Origin: Thermoproteota archaeon
GTDB lineage: Archaea; Thermoproteota; Methanomethylicia; Methanomethylicales; Methanomethylicaceae
Length of the DNA: 64,000 bases
NCBI GenBank assembly: GCA_020832905.1
Contig: JAJHRG010000001.1
Coordinates: 252,809-316,808 of the forward strand
Direction of reading: 5' to 3'
In this document: piece by piece, positions 52,915 to 61,739 of the stretch
Position numbering within the stretch: position 1 is the stretch's first letter
Layout: every line of letters begins with the position of its first letter
Notes under the pieces: generated by a model
The model's input: only the letters and a program-made list of their open reading frames with translations
Databases searched by the model: none
What the model was told of the DNA's origin: nothing
Position numbers and translations under genes: made by a program

Positions 52915-54358
52915 TTATTGTTTTTTCTAAAATTTTAATTAATTCTTCTCTACTTTTAGCATTTTTAACTTCTCTTGATAATTCTTTAAGTCCAAGAATA
53001 TCATTAATCCATTTACTAAAATCATTTCTTCTCATATGAAAACTTAAAACTTCATCATTTATTTCTTTTATAATGTTATAAAATTCTACTAAGTTTCTTG
53101 CTTTTATTCCTAATGGTTTTGCAAAACCAGAGTAAAAATGAAATGAATGAGTATCTGGTAGTTCTTCAAATAATATCTTATAATAAATAATTTTATCTCC
53201 CATTAAGTCATATAATTTATATTTTAAATCTGCTAATACCCATGTAAATGATATGAATGCTTCTATTGGACCATTAAAATGACTAAAGTATGAATGTACA
53301 GCTTTTGCACCATTTTCTTTTGTACACATATAATGGAAATGATCACTTGTAGTAAGATATCTCCATGTTCTTAAGTATTCTCCACCTATGCTTTTTACTA
53401 TAGGTTCTAAATATTTCAATACTTCAAAACAATATTTTTGCATTTCATTTCCGAGCCATGCTGATAAATCTCTTTCTACATCAGCCCATGATATTGTTTC
53501 TTTTACATCAATTTCATCTAAAGGATGTAAATTAGAAATAATATCAGAAGGTATTGAAAATTTCATATTTTCTATATATCTTGGAAGTACTTTAATAAAA
53601 TCATGAATTCCACTTTCTGGCCAATAATGTTCACCAAAAGTCTCTATATCCATTGCTATAAATATAATATCTCCAGGAGTTAATGAAAGCCATTTTGCAT
53701 ATTTCTCTGCAGTTAATGGCCATTCATTCCAATTTCTAAGTGTAAATCTAAATCCTATATCATCTGATAGTCTATAGTTTCTCATTAATAATAATATATT
53801 TGAATCTTTTGCTTTGTATAGATAATTTGGAGATCTCCAACCTAAAATTCTATCTACTCCTTCAGTTAATATCATTTTAAATCCTAAATTTTCCATTATT
53901 TTTGCAACCTTATTATCATATATGAATTCTGTATTTTCTACAACTATAGGCTCAACACCAAAGAGTTCTTTTATTATTCTTTTATGAAGCTTTATTTGTT
54001 CTATAAATTCTTTTTCATTTATTAAATATGAAAGAGAATGATAATATGTTTCTGTTACAAGTTCACACGAATTTTCATCTATTAATTTTTTAATAATTTC
54101 AATAATCTTAGGTTCCCACCAGCTACATTGTTCTAAAAATATTCCAGATAATCCTAATGAGAATTTAAAATTATACTTTTTTGCATTTTCTAAAAAAATT
54201 TCAAGTATAGGTATATAGCAATTTTTAGCTACTCTCTGAAAAATTTCTTTATTTAAATTATCATCAAAATAATCTAGTTCTTGAATATTTTCTTTTCCAA
54301 AAAACTTTTTAATTCTTCTTGGCTGATGAGCTTCAAAAAAGAATAAAATTCTTTTCAC
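52865..54358 (-). CDS. GH57 family alpha-glucan hydrolase/transferase
   Basis: A 497-residue GH57 enzyme with the family blocks: FFFEAHQPRRI (motif 1), SLGLSGIFLEQ (motif 2), ENTEFIY (catalytic Glu region) and FIAMDIETFGEHYW (acid/base Asp). It degrades or remodels alpha-1,4-glucan (amylase or transferase) in the cytosol; no signal peptide is seen. It sits in an operon with AOR upstream (1-bp overlap at 54358) and GalT downstream. ATG at 54358. Confidence 0.85.
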   Translation of the reverse strand: MKRILFFFEAHQPRRIKKFFGKENIQELDYFDDNLNKEIFQRVAKNCYIPILEIFLENAKKYNFKFSLGLSGIFLEQCSWWEPKIIEIIKKLIDENSCELVTETYYHSLSYLINEKEFIEQIKLHKRIIKELFGVEPIVVENTEFIYDNKVAKIMENLGFKMILTEGVDRILGWRSPNYLYKAKDSNILLLMRNYRLSDDIGFRFTLRNWNEWPLTAEKYAKWLSLTPGDIIFIAMDIETFGEHYWPESGIHDFIKVLPRYIENMKFSIPSDIISNLHPLDEIDVKETISWADVERDLSAWLGNEMQKYCFEVLKYLEPIVKSIGGEYLRTWRYLTTSDHFHYMCTKENGAKAVHSYFSHFNGPIEAFISFTWVLADLKYKLYDLMGDKIIYYKILFEELPDTHSFHFYSGFAKPLGIKARNLVEFYNIIKEINDEVLSFHMRRNDFSKWINDILGLKELSREVKNAKSREELIKILEKTINEAKRVIYKHEEFEIT

Positions 54359-56121
54359 TATTTTCCCTCTAATAACTTTTTGTATTCCATTATTCCTTCT
54401 CTTATATCTTCTTCTCTTAAAATTCCTTGAGGTGTAGGTGTTTCTAGTATTCTCTTAGGTATTCTTAATTTTTCAAAAGAAAATCCTTCTCTTACTTTGA
54501 ATTTATATTTCTCTCTTAAAATCTCAATACCTTTTTCTTTTAATTGTGATGGAGTAATATCTATTCCAATTACTGAAAAACATCTACTAATTACTTCTGG
54601 AGTATAAACTTTTCTTGAGAAAAAGCAAACTACAAGACTTGATAATACTTGTCTCCAAGATTCTTCCTCAAATATCATTTTTGCAATTTCTTTTGGATTT
54701 GGTTTTTTTCCTTCAGCATTTAATTTTTGATCAATATCATATCCTGCATTATCTAAGTGACTATGTCTCATTCCAACTAAAAATCCAATATGTGTAGCTA
54801 ATCCGCAATGATATCCTGGCATTTCATTTCCTCCAAAGGATAAAGCAAAATCTTTTCCTCCATATTTTGAAGATGCATATTCTACACCTTTTGATAAAGC
54901 CTCATAAAATTCTCCCTTCATTTCTACAATTCTATTAATAGCCTCTATATATGTTTCATAATCTCCCCATTTTAATAATAATCCATCAGTTTCCTTTGTA
55001 GTAATTATTCCTTTTTCCATACATTCTGTTGCCCATGCAAGTATAACACCTGTACTTATTGCATCTAATCCTAATTCTTCAACTCTATCCATTATTTTTA
55101 AAAAACCTTCAGCACTTCTTATATCAAGCATACAACCTAATGCATAAATTGGTTCATAATCATATGGTATCATTTTTATTCTATAGAAATATGGTTCATT
55201 TTCATAAGGTATTCTTAATGTAGCTACATGAATACAACTTACAGGACAATGAGCACATGCAATTCTTCTTCCAAGAAACTTTTCTGCTAAAGCTTCACCA
55301 GATAATTCATTTATTCCTTCAAATTTTGTTTTTTGAAGATTTCTTACTGGTAGTGATGAAATTAAATTTAATGAAGTAACATTCATTGATGTACCAATAT
55401 CATGATATTTTTTCATTGCTCCACTTTTTATGAAAGAATTATAAAGTTCATCATATATGTTTCTATAACCTCTAGGATCTTTTACTTTTAAACTATCTCT
55501 TCCTGATATAATAATTGCTTTAAGTTTTTTAGAACCAAAGACAGCACCTAATCCAAGTCTTCCAAAAGTTCTAAAAGTTTCTGTTATTACACAAGCATAA
55601 GGAATCATTTTTTCTCCAGCTCTACCTATTCTCATAATACTTCTTATTCCTGGAATTCCTTCTTTTTCTCTTAAAATTCTTCCTACAGCTGTTGTACTAC
55701 TCATTCCCCATAATGTAGAAGCATCTCTAAATTTTACTCCATTTTCATCTATAACTAAATAAATTGGATAATCACTACTACCTTTTATTACAATAGCTCC
55801 ATATCCTGCCATTCTTATAGCTAATCCACATCTCCCTCCTGCATGACTTTCTCCAAGATTTCCTGTTAATGGTGATTTGAAAAGTGCTACAGTTTTAGAT
55901 GCAAGAGGATAAATACCATTAAAATAACCTATAGCAAATATTATAGGATTTTCTCCTGATAATGGATCAATATTTTTTGGACATTCTTCACTTAATAGTT
56001 TTATTCCTACACCTACTCCTCCAAGCCATTCTTTAAATAGTTCTGGTCTTTCCTTTATCCAATATCTTTTATTATCTAAATCAATATAGAGAATTTTAGA
56101 AAGAGAAGATGCCTCCATCAT
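54358..56121 (-). CDS. aor: Aldehyde ferredoxin oxidoreductase (tungsten family)
   Basis: A 587-residue AOR. The N-terminal pterin-binding region has ESHAGGRCGLAIRMAGYG (about residue 65), the 4Fe-4S site is CAHCPVSC (C-x2-C-x3-C, about 288), and the fourth ligand Cys is in LSSLVVCFF near the end. It oxidizes aldehydes to acids and reduces ferredoxin; the metal (W or Mo) and aldehyde are not visible. ATG ATG at 56121/56118 follows GGAGG, inside the end of the ferredoxin gene, so the two are coupled. Confidence 0.9.
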   Translation of the reverse strand: MMEASSLSKILYIDLDNKRYWIKERPELFKEWLGGVGVGIKLLSEECPKNIDPLSGENPIIFAIGYFNGIYPLASKTVALFKSPLTGNLGESHAGGRCGLAIRMAGYGAIVIKGSSDYPIYLVIDENGVKFRDASTLWGMSSTTAVGRILREKEGIPGIRSIMRIGRAGEKMIPYACVITETFRTFGRLGLGAVFGSKKLKAIIISGRDSLKVKDPRGYRNIYDELYNSFIKSGAMKKYHDIGTSMNVTSLNLISSLPVRNLQKTKFEGINELSGEALAEKFLGRRIACAHCPVSCIHVATLRIPYENEPYFYRIKMIPYDYEPIYALGCMLDIRSAEGFLKIMDRVEELGLDAISTGVILAWATECMEKGIITTKETDGLLLKWGDYETYIEAINRIVEMKGEFYEALSKGVEYASSKYGGKDFALSFGGNEMPGYHCGLATHIGFLVGMRHSHLDNAGYDIDQKLNAEGKKPNPKEIAKMIFEEESWRQVLSSLVVCFFSRKVYTPEVISRCFSVIGIDITPSQLKEKGIEILREKYKFKVREGFSFEKLRIPKRILETPTPQGILREEDIREGIMEYKKLLEGK

Positions 56122-56525
56122 ATTTCCTCCAATTTTATTACTCCATATGGACAATAATTAACACAATATCCACAATATGTACAAACTATAGGTTTATTTA
56201 ATGACTTATCCCAAAATATTGCTCCAATAAGACAATTTTTCATACAATTACCACATGCTATACATTTTTTATGATCAATTCTTACACCACCACCTTCTCT
56301 TTTACTTATAGCACCAGTTGGACATACTTTTGCACATGGAGGATCTTTACATGCTCTACATACTCTTATAATAAATCCACGTTCAATTCCTCCTACTGAT
56401 TGTACAAATATTGCAGCTCTTGAAATTCCAGCCTCAGCAAATCTTCTATTACAAGCAAACATACATAGTTGACAACCAACACATAAATCAACATCAACTA
56501 CTGATATTCTTTTGACCATTTTCAA
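56118..56525 (-). CDS. Four-cluster polyferredoxin partner of AOR
   Basis: A 135-residue protein with four ferredoxin-like Cys groups: CVGCQLCMFAC, CRACKDPPCAKVC, CIACGNCMKNC and CTYCGYCVNYC, enough for four 4Fe-4S clusters. It would carry electrons from AOR (next gene, 4-bp overlap) to acceptors. The arrangement of an electron-transfer polyferredoxin with AOR is seen in other archaeal AOR operons. The ATG lies at 56525. Confidence 0.85.
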   Translation of the reverse strand: MKMVKRISVVDVDLCVGCQLCMFACNRRFAEAGISRAAIFVQSVGGIERGFIIRVCRACKDPPCAKVCPTGAISKREGGGVRIDHKKCIACGNCMKNCLIGAIFWDKSLNKPIVCTYCGYCVNYCPYGVIKLEEI

Positions 56526-56870
56526 TCTAACTATATTATTAGTTTACTAGTGATATATAAGTACAAATTATCAATGATTTTTTATTAATTATTATGAATT
56601 TTACAGCTGAAAATCTTGTTTTTCAATACGAAATAGAGAAAAAACTTATAAGCTTTGTTTTAATTGCTTTTGATGATGAATAAAATTAGAGTAATGGTTG
56701 TCTCTAAGCACTTGAATGTAGAGAAACAAATACTTAAACAAAATAGATGTGAGAGCTCTGGTACTTTGAATATCTCTCAAATTACAGATGTAAATTCAAA
56801 TAGATGTGAAAAACAATGATTAGTCCTAAAGAAGCTTGCTCTTTAAGATGGAAGGAGGTTAGTATATATT
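56526..56870. other. Intergenic region with a 12-bp direct repeat, no gene found
   Basis: The 345 bp before the homoserine dehydrogenase gene hold a 12-bp direct repeat AAATAGATGTGA (56741-56752 and 56798-56809), an AGAGCTCT palindrome at about 56752 and an AAGGAGGTT ribosome-binding site (56852-56860). A 41-codon ORF (56694-56819) covers the repeats but has no ribosome-binding site and unusual codon use. A regulatory leader is plausible. Nothing else was recognized. Confidence 0.45.
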
Positions 56871-57905
56871 ATGCATTTTGATATAGCTTTTATAGGATTT
56901 GGAACTGTAGGAAGAGGTATGGCTGAATTATTATTAGAGAAAAAATCTATTCTAGAAAAGCTTTATAATATTACATGGCGTGTAGTTGCTATATCTGATT
57001 TACGTTATGGTTCTATTGTTAATGATAATGGAATTAATCTTAAAGAGGCATTAAGCTTAGTAGAATCGAATAAAGATTTTAAATTTTTAAATGGAAAAAA
57101 AGGACTTTCTTCAATTGAAGTAATAAAAGAATCTAATTCCAATCTTATAGTAGAAGTTACATGGACAAATCTAATAAATGGTGAGCCAGGTTATTCTCAT
57201 ATAAAAACAGCTTTAAACTTAGGAAAAAATGTAATTACTACAAATAAAGGTCCTATTGCTCTTTATTATAAAGAATTAAAAGAATTAGCAAATAGAAAAA
57301 ATGTTCAATTAAGATATAAAGGAACTGTTATGAGTGGTACTCCTAGTTTTAATATTTTTGAAGGTCCTCTTGCTGGATGTAATGTAGAATCTATTAGAGG
57401 TATACTTAATGGTACAACTAATTTTATACTTACTGAAATGGAGAAAGGTCTAGATTATGAGCAAGCATTAAAAGAAGCTCAGAAATTAGGTTATGCAGAA
57501 GCAGATCCAACAATGGATGTTGAAGGTTTAGATGCTGCAGCAAAATTAGTTATATTAATAAATACAATATTTGATATGGATATTAAATTAAGTGATGTAA
57601 AGAGAAAGGGAATTACTTCCATAAAAATTAGTGATGTAAGAGAAGCTCTTAATACAGGAAAGAGAATTAAGCTTATAGCAAAAGCTGAAAAAATTAATAA
57701 TAAAATTTTAGCAGAGGTATCACCACAACTTATTCCTTTAAGTGATCCTTTAGCAAATATAATGGGCGTAATGAATGCTATAACCTTTAAAACTGATTGT
57801 TTAGGTGATATAACTATAGTGGGACCTGGTGCTGGAAAAAGAGCTACAGGATATGCATTAATTTCAGACATGATAGCAATTTCAACTAAACTATCTAAAG
57901 ATTAA
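56871..57905 (+). CDS. hom: Homoserine dehydrogenase
   Basis: A 344-residue enzyme reducing aspartate semialdehyde to homoserine for threonine and methionine. The N-terminal Rossmann motif is FIGFGTVGRGMAELL, followed by the conserved catalytic region GTTNFILTEMEKGLDYEQAL (quoted as GTTNFILTEM), EADPTMDVEGLDAAAKLVIL and GPGAGKRATGYALISD. It has no ACT regulatory domain, so feedback control would need another protein. AAGGAGGTT lies 11 nt upstream, a long spacing. Its leader has repeats. Confidence 0.93.
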   Translation: MHFDIAFIGFGTVGRGMAELLLEKKSILEKLYNITWRVVAISDLRYGSIVNDNGINLKEALSLVESNKDFKFLNGKKGLSSIEVIKESNSNLIVEVTWTNLINGEPGYSHIKTALNLGKNVITTNKGPIALYYKELKELANRKNVQLRYKGTVMSGTPSFNIFEGPLAGCNVESIRGILNGTTNFILTEMEKGLDYEQALKEAQKLGYAEADPTMDVEGLDAAAKLVILINTIFDMDIKLSDVKRKGITSIKISDVREALNTGKRIKLIAKAEKINNKILAEVSPQLIPLSDPLANIMGVMNAITFKTDCLGDITIVGPGAGKRATGYALISDMIAISTKLSKD

Positions 57906-57946
57906 GGAATAAAAAATAAAAACCTCAAACTATTTAATGAAAAATA

Positions 57947-58022
57947 GGGCCGGTAGATCAGCTGGCAGATCGTCCGCCTTGCACGCGGAAGGTCGAGGGT
58001 TCAAATCCCTCCCGGTCCACCA
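57947..58022 (+). tRNA. tRNA-Ala (anticodon TGC)
   Basis: Cloverleaf: acceptor GGGCCGG/CCGGTCC (one G-U pair), D arm GATC...GATC, anticodon stem TCCGC/GCGGA with loop CTTGCAC (anticodon TGC), T arm GAGGG-TTCAAAT-CCCTC, discriminator A and encoded CCA (58020-58022). No intron. Confidence 0.95.
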
Positions 58023-58265
58023 TTATTTTTCCTAAAGTTATTTGAATACTTCTAAGAATTAATTTATAGATTTATATCATAGTGTTTACTTTTTAGATTA
58101 TTTCTCACAACTAATTGTATTATTAAATAGAATTGGAATTAAAAGTAATTTTTCCCCTTCAAAAACTTCTAAACATATGAAAAACTTTTTCATTTTTCTA
58201 AATTAGAACCTGAAGTTAATATCCCTTTAAATTATTATATAATTCCATATTTTAAGTTATTTTTC

Positions 58266-58297
58266 TGTTAACCTAACATTTATATGTAAGGTTAACA
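58266..58297 (+). promoter_or_regulatory. BirA-type biotin operator bracketing the bioY TATA box
   Basis: Inverted arms TGTTAACCT (58266-58274) and AGGTTAACA (58289-58297), 14 nt apart, match the biotin operator consensus TTGTTAACC...GGTTAACAA that is conserved in bacteria and archaea. TTTATAT within the spacer (about 58279-58285) is the probable TATA box, about 26 bp before the ATG at 58309. Repressor binding here would exclude TBP. No birA gene lies in the window. Confidence 0.82.
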
Positions 58298-58308
58298 ATA
58301 AAAAATTT

Positions 58309-58803
58309 ATGTTTTCTGCAAGAATATTAGTAATTTCATCTATATTTGCAACTCTTACAGCAATAGGAGCATGGATTACTATTCCAATATCTCCTGTACC
58401 ATTTACTCTTCAGACTTTCTTTGTTTATCTTTCTGTTTTATTATTGGGAAAATATGCTTTTTTAAGTCAAGCAATATATATACTAATGGGTCTTATTGGA
58501 TTACCTGTATTTGCTAAAGGTTTACCAGGCTATATTGCTATTCCTGGACCTACAGGAGGATATATAATTGGCTTCTTATTAGGAGCTTTATTTTCATCTC
58601 TATTTAAGAGAGATATTCTAAAAGTTTTCATATGTATGTTAATAATATTTGGATTAGGATGGTTATGGCTTTCTTACTGGATTGGATATTATAATGCTTT
58701 ATTATTTGGTATTATACCTTTTCTTCCATGGGATATTTTAAAAGCTATATTAGCAATTATAATTGCAAGAAGATTAAAAGAGTATATTACTGATATATTA
58801 TAA
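58309..58803 (+). CDS. bioY: Biotin transporter S-component BioY
   Basis: A 164-residue BioY with about six TM helices: ITIPISPVPFTLQTFFVYLSVL, here quoted as ITIPISPVPFTLQTFF, then IYILMGLIGLPVFAKG and GPTGGYIIGFLLGA. It binds biotin in the membrane and is energized by an ECF module; the ecfA1-ecfA2-ecfT operon at 1694-4082 is the probable partner. The mRNA appears leaderless, and the promoter carries a biotin operator. The end overlaps the convergent V4R gene by 17 bp. Confidence 0.9.
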   Translation: MFSARILVISSIFATLTAIGAWITIPISPVPFTLQTFFVYLSVLLLGKYAFLSQAIYILMGLIGLPVFAKGLPGYIAIPGPTGGYIIGFLLGALFSSLFKRDILKVFICMLIIFGLGWLWLSYWIGYYNALLFGIIPFLPWDILKAILAIIIARRLKEYITDIL

Positions 58804-59566
58804 ACTTACAAGCTTTATCTCCTTTAGCTATACAATTTTCTTCTTTACATTTAAATTCTGTACCAAATAATTCTGTAAATGTTCCTGCTAATACTCCTCT
58901 TACAAAATTACTATATGGTCTATCCAATTGATTTTTTGCAATTTCACATTCAAAACAATCATATATTATAATTTCACTATAATTTGGTTGAAGTTTAATA
59001 ATCTCTATTATCCCAAATCCTGCCCATTGAAAGAATTTTCTACTAATTTCTTCATATATTCTTAATGGATTTATTAAACCTATTTTTTCAGCAATTTCTT
59101 TGTGTATTTTTGCAAATCCTTTTCCACATTCAAATCCTATATAGTATAGAACTGCTTCTCCTGCAGAACCAAATCTTTCTCTAATTCCTTTAAACGTTTG
59201 TATATATGCTGCATCTCTAAATAGTATAATTCTTGAGTTATCTGCCATTAAGGGAAATGATGTAGTATCTATTAAAATTCCTTTAGATTTTATAACTTCT
59301 AAAATATTAAATTCTTTTTCTATTTCTAATATGATTCTTTCAATTGGTATTGTAGATTCAGTAATATCAAGAAAAACTAATAATTTTAATGCATTATCCT
59401 TATCATAAGTAATTATAATATTAACTACTTTTATATTATATTTTGAAGTAATTGAAGTAAGTAATGAGCATAATTCTACAATATTATCTTTTTTCTTAAT
59501 TAAAAGACAAAGAAGTTCTCTATTAGGAGCAATTACATAACGTCCTATATCAAATGGATAAGGCAT
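58787..59566 (-). CDS. V4R-domain protein with an ACT-like N-terminal half
   Basis: A 259-residue protein. Residues 18-90 have an ACT-like beta-alpha pattern (CSLLTSITSKYNIKVVNIIITYD). Residues 120-259 form a V4R/4VR domain with RFGSAGEAVLYYIGFECGKGF, ECEIAKNQ and a terminal Cys cluster EFKCKEENCIAKGDKACKF typical of the metal-binding V4R small-molecule sensor family. Such proteins sense ligands or metals; a partner regulator is not evident. ATG at 59566. Confidence 0.8.
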   Translation of the reverse strand: MPYPFDIGRYVIAPNRELLCLLIKKKDNIVELCSLLTSITSKYNIKVVNIIITYDKDNALKLLVFLDITESTIPIERIILEIEKEFNILEVIKSKGILIDTTSFPLMADNSRIILFRDAAYIQTFKGIRERFGSAGEAVLYYIGFECGKGFAKIHKEIAEKIGLINPLRIYEEISRKFFQWAGFGIIEIIKLQPNYSEIIIYDCFECEIAKNQLDRPYSNFVRGVLAGTFTELFGTEFKCKEENCIAKGDKACKFIIYQ

Positions 59567-59701
59567 ATTTTATCTAATTAAAAATTAAAATTCATACTTT
59601 TATTTTTTATCTTAAACAGAAATACTAGTTTTATTAATAAATATAACATTTATATTGTAAATTAATTAATTAAATAATAAAATGATAATTTAATACTACT
59701 A

Positions 59702-59780
59702 TGGTGGGGCCGCCGGGATTTGAACCCGGGATCACAAGCGCCCCAGGCTTGCATCCTAGACCAAGCTAGACTACGGCCCC
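59702..59780 (-). tRNA. tRNA-Pro (anticodon GGG)
   Basis: Minus strand: acceptor GGGGCCG/CGGCCCC, D arm GTCTAG...GGAT, anticodon stem CAAGC/GCTTG with loop CTGGGGC (anticodon GGG), T arm CCGGG-TTCAAAT-CCCGG, discriminator A and CCA encoded (59704-59702). No intron. Confidence 0.94.
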
Positions 59781-59862
59781 TACTAATTATTCAATAAATA
59801 ATTAGGAGTTCTTTAATTTTTTACTTTTAGGAATAAATATTTCTTTTTTTATTAATTTTATC

Positions 59863-60336
59863 ATGAAAATTCTTACTGTATATTATTCTAGAACTGGAAA
59901 TACAAGAGTGGTAGCTCAAAAAATTGCTGAAATAACAAAAAGTGATATTGAAGAAATTAAAGATACAAAAAATAGAAGTGGATTTTTTGGATTTTTAATT
60001 TCAGGTTATGAAGCTGCAAGAAAGAAGACTACAAAAATAGCTGAATTAAAATATGATCCATTAAATTATGATATTGTAATAATAGGAACTCCTGTATGGG
60101 TAGGAAAAATGTCTGTTCCCATAAGAACTTATATTCTAAATAATAAAGATAAATTTAATAAAGTTGCATTTTTTTGTACCTTTTCATTTTCTCCATCAAA
60201 TATTTTCAAAGATATGGAAGAAGCATGTAATAAGAAACCAATAATTAAAGAAGCTTTTAGAGATTCTGAAATAAAATCAGGTAAATATATTGAAAAATTA
60301 AATAATTTTAAAATACTTATCTCAAATAATAGTTAA
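59863..60336 (+). CDS. Flavodoxin-family protein
   Basis: A 157-residue flavodoxin-like protein: FMN-binding loop YSRTGNTRVVAQKIAE (residues 9-24), an FMN-interacting GTPVWVGKMSVPIRTYI (about 77) and a terminal CTFSFSPSN loop. It would carry electrons or reduce other flavoproteins; a partner is not known. ATG at 59863 with a promoter AT-rich stretch immediately before. Possibly an alternative electron carrier to ferredoxin. Confidence 0.85.
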   Translation: MKILTVYYSRTGNTRVVAQKIAEITKSDIEEIKDTKNRSGFFGFLISGYEAARKKTTKIAELKYDPLNYDIVIIGTPVWVGKMSVPIRTYILNNKDKFNKVAFFCTFSFSPSNIFKDMEEACNKKPIIKEAFRDSEIKSGKYIEKLNNFKILISNNS

Positions 60337-60365
60337 ATACTAGAGTTTTTAGTAATTAGCTTAGT

Positions 60366-60455
60366 GCGGCCGTAGTCTAGCTTGGTCTAGGACGTCGGCC
60401 TTCCAAGATAAATCGAAGAACGCCGAGGACCCGGGTTCAAATCCCGGCGGCCGCA
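60366..60455 (+). tRNA. tRNA-Gly (anticodon TCC) with a 15-nt canonical intron
   Basis: Acceptor GCGGCCG/CGGCCGC, D arm GTCTAG...GGAC, anticodon stem TCGGC/GCCGA. The loop reads CTTCCA, then a 15-nt intron, then C, placing the intron between positions 37 and 38. The BHB is perfect: central helix CTTC/GAAG, bulges CA|A and AA|C, and an internal GAT...ATC hairpin. T arm CCGGG-TTCAAAT-CCCGG, discriminator A; CCA is not encoded. Confidence 0.95.
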
Positions 60456-60466
60456 CTACATAATTT

Positions 60467-61735
60467 TTAAAATCCTTTAAATGCTTTTAATCCTAAATAT
60501 CTTGCTTTTGAATCTAATAATTCTTCAATTCTTAATAACTGATTATATTTTGATATTCTTTCTCCTCTTGCAGGAGCACCAGTTTTAATTTTTCCTCCTC
60601 CAAAAGCTACTGCTAAATCAGCAATATAATTATCTTCTGTTTCTCCTGATCTATGACTTACTATAATTCCATAATTATTTTCTAATGCAAATTTTACTAC
60701 ATTTATTGTTTCCGTAAGTGTACCAATTTGATTTACTTTAATAATAATAGAATTTGCAGCTTTATTTTCTATTCCTTTTTTAAGACGATTTATATTAGTT
60801 ACAAAAATATCATCTCCAACAATTTCAATTTTTGATTTTTTTGTTATTTCAGAGAATGAGTAGAAATCTTCTTCATGAAAGGGATCCTCTATTAGTATTA
60901 TGGGATATTTTGATATTAATTCTAAGTAATAATCTAAAAGTTCTTCAGATGATAAATTCCTTCCATCTATTACATATTCTTTTCCATTGTAGAAATTAGT
61001 AGCTGCGGCATCTAATGCTAAAAAGACTTCATTTGAATAACCTAATTCTCTTATTGAATTCTCAATAGCTTCTAATGCTTCTATTGTATTTGAAATTGGA
61101 GGAACAAAACCACCTTCATCTCCTACATTTATTGCAAATACTCCATATTTATTTTTTAAATAATTTCTTAACTCCATGTAAATTTCACAACCAGCTCTTA
61201 AAGCTTCTTTAAAGGAATTAAATCTAGCTGGAACTATCATAAATTCTTGTATTGCTAATTTACTTCCTGCATGTTTTCCTCCATTAATAATATTCATTAA
61301 AGGAACTGGAAGTATATTAGCGTCTTTATTTAAGTACATGAATAATGGTAGTCCCATAGTATTAGCTGCAGCTTTTGCTACAGCTAATGATACTGCTAAT
61401 ATTGAATTTGCTCCAAGTTTACTCTTATTATTAGTTCCATCGATTTTTATCATAATTTCATCAATTTCTTTTTGATTTCTAGCATCCATTCCAATAATAG
61501 AAGGTCCTATTACTTCATTTATATTCCTACATGATTTTAAAACACCCTTTCCTTTGAATCTTTTATTTCCATCTCTTAATTCAATAGCCTCATGAGTTCC
61601 AGTTGATGCACCTGATGGTACTGATGCTCTTCCAAAACTTTTTTCTGTATATACTTCAGCTTCTACAGTAGGATTTCCTCTTGAATCAATTATTTCTCTT
61701 CCATATACTTTTTTTATTATGAATTCTTTTTCCAT
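60467..61735 (-). CDS. eno: Enolase
   Basis: A 422-residue enolase that interconverts 2-phosphoglycerate and phosphoenolpyruvate. Conserved segments: [35 protein letters not shown], the catalytic GDEGGF and [12 protein letters not shown] (metal ligands), VGDDIFVTN and SHRSGETED. It ends 12 bp from tRNA-Gly(TCC). ATG at 61735; 4 bp downstream of NAPRTase on the same strand, so likely cotranscribed. Confidence 0.97.
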   Translation of the reverse strand: MEKEFIIKKVYGREIIDSRGNPTVEAEVYTEKSFGRASVPSGASTGTHEAIELRDGNKRFKGKGVLKSCRNINEVIGPSIIGMDARNQKEIDEIMIKIDGTNNKSKLGANSILAVSLAVAKAAANTMGLPLFMYLNKDANILPVPLMNIINGGKHAGSKLAIQEFMIVPARFNSFKEALRAGCEIYMELRNYLKNKYGVFAINVGDEGGFVPPISNTIEALEAIENSIRELGYSNEVFLALDAAATNFYNGKEYVIDGRNLSSEELLDYYLELISKYPIILIEDPFHEEDFYSFSEITKKSKIEIVGDDIFVTNINRLKKGIENKAANSIIIKVNQIGTLTETINVVKFALENNYGIIVSHRSGETEDNYIADLAVAFGGGKIKTGAPARGERISKYNQLLRIEELLDSKARYLGLKAFKGF

Positions 61736-61739
61736 AATT

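Noticed and set aside
56694..56819. 41-residue ORF before homoserine dehydrogenase
   Set aside because: No ribosome-binding site, no similarity, unusual codons; more likely the region is regulatory.
58023..58265. Hidden gene between tRNA-Ala and bioY
   Set aside because: The 243 bp are AT-rich with stops in all frames and no RNA-like structure that I could fit.
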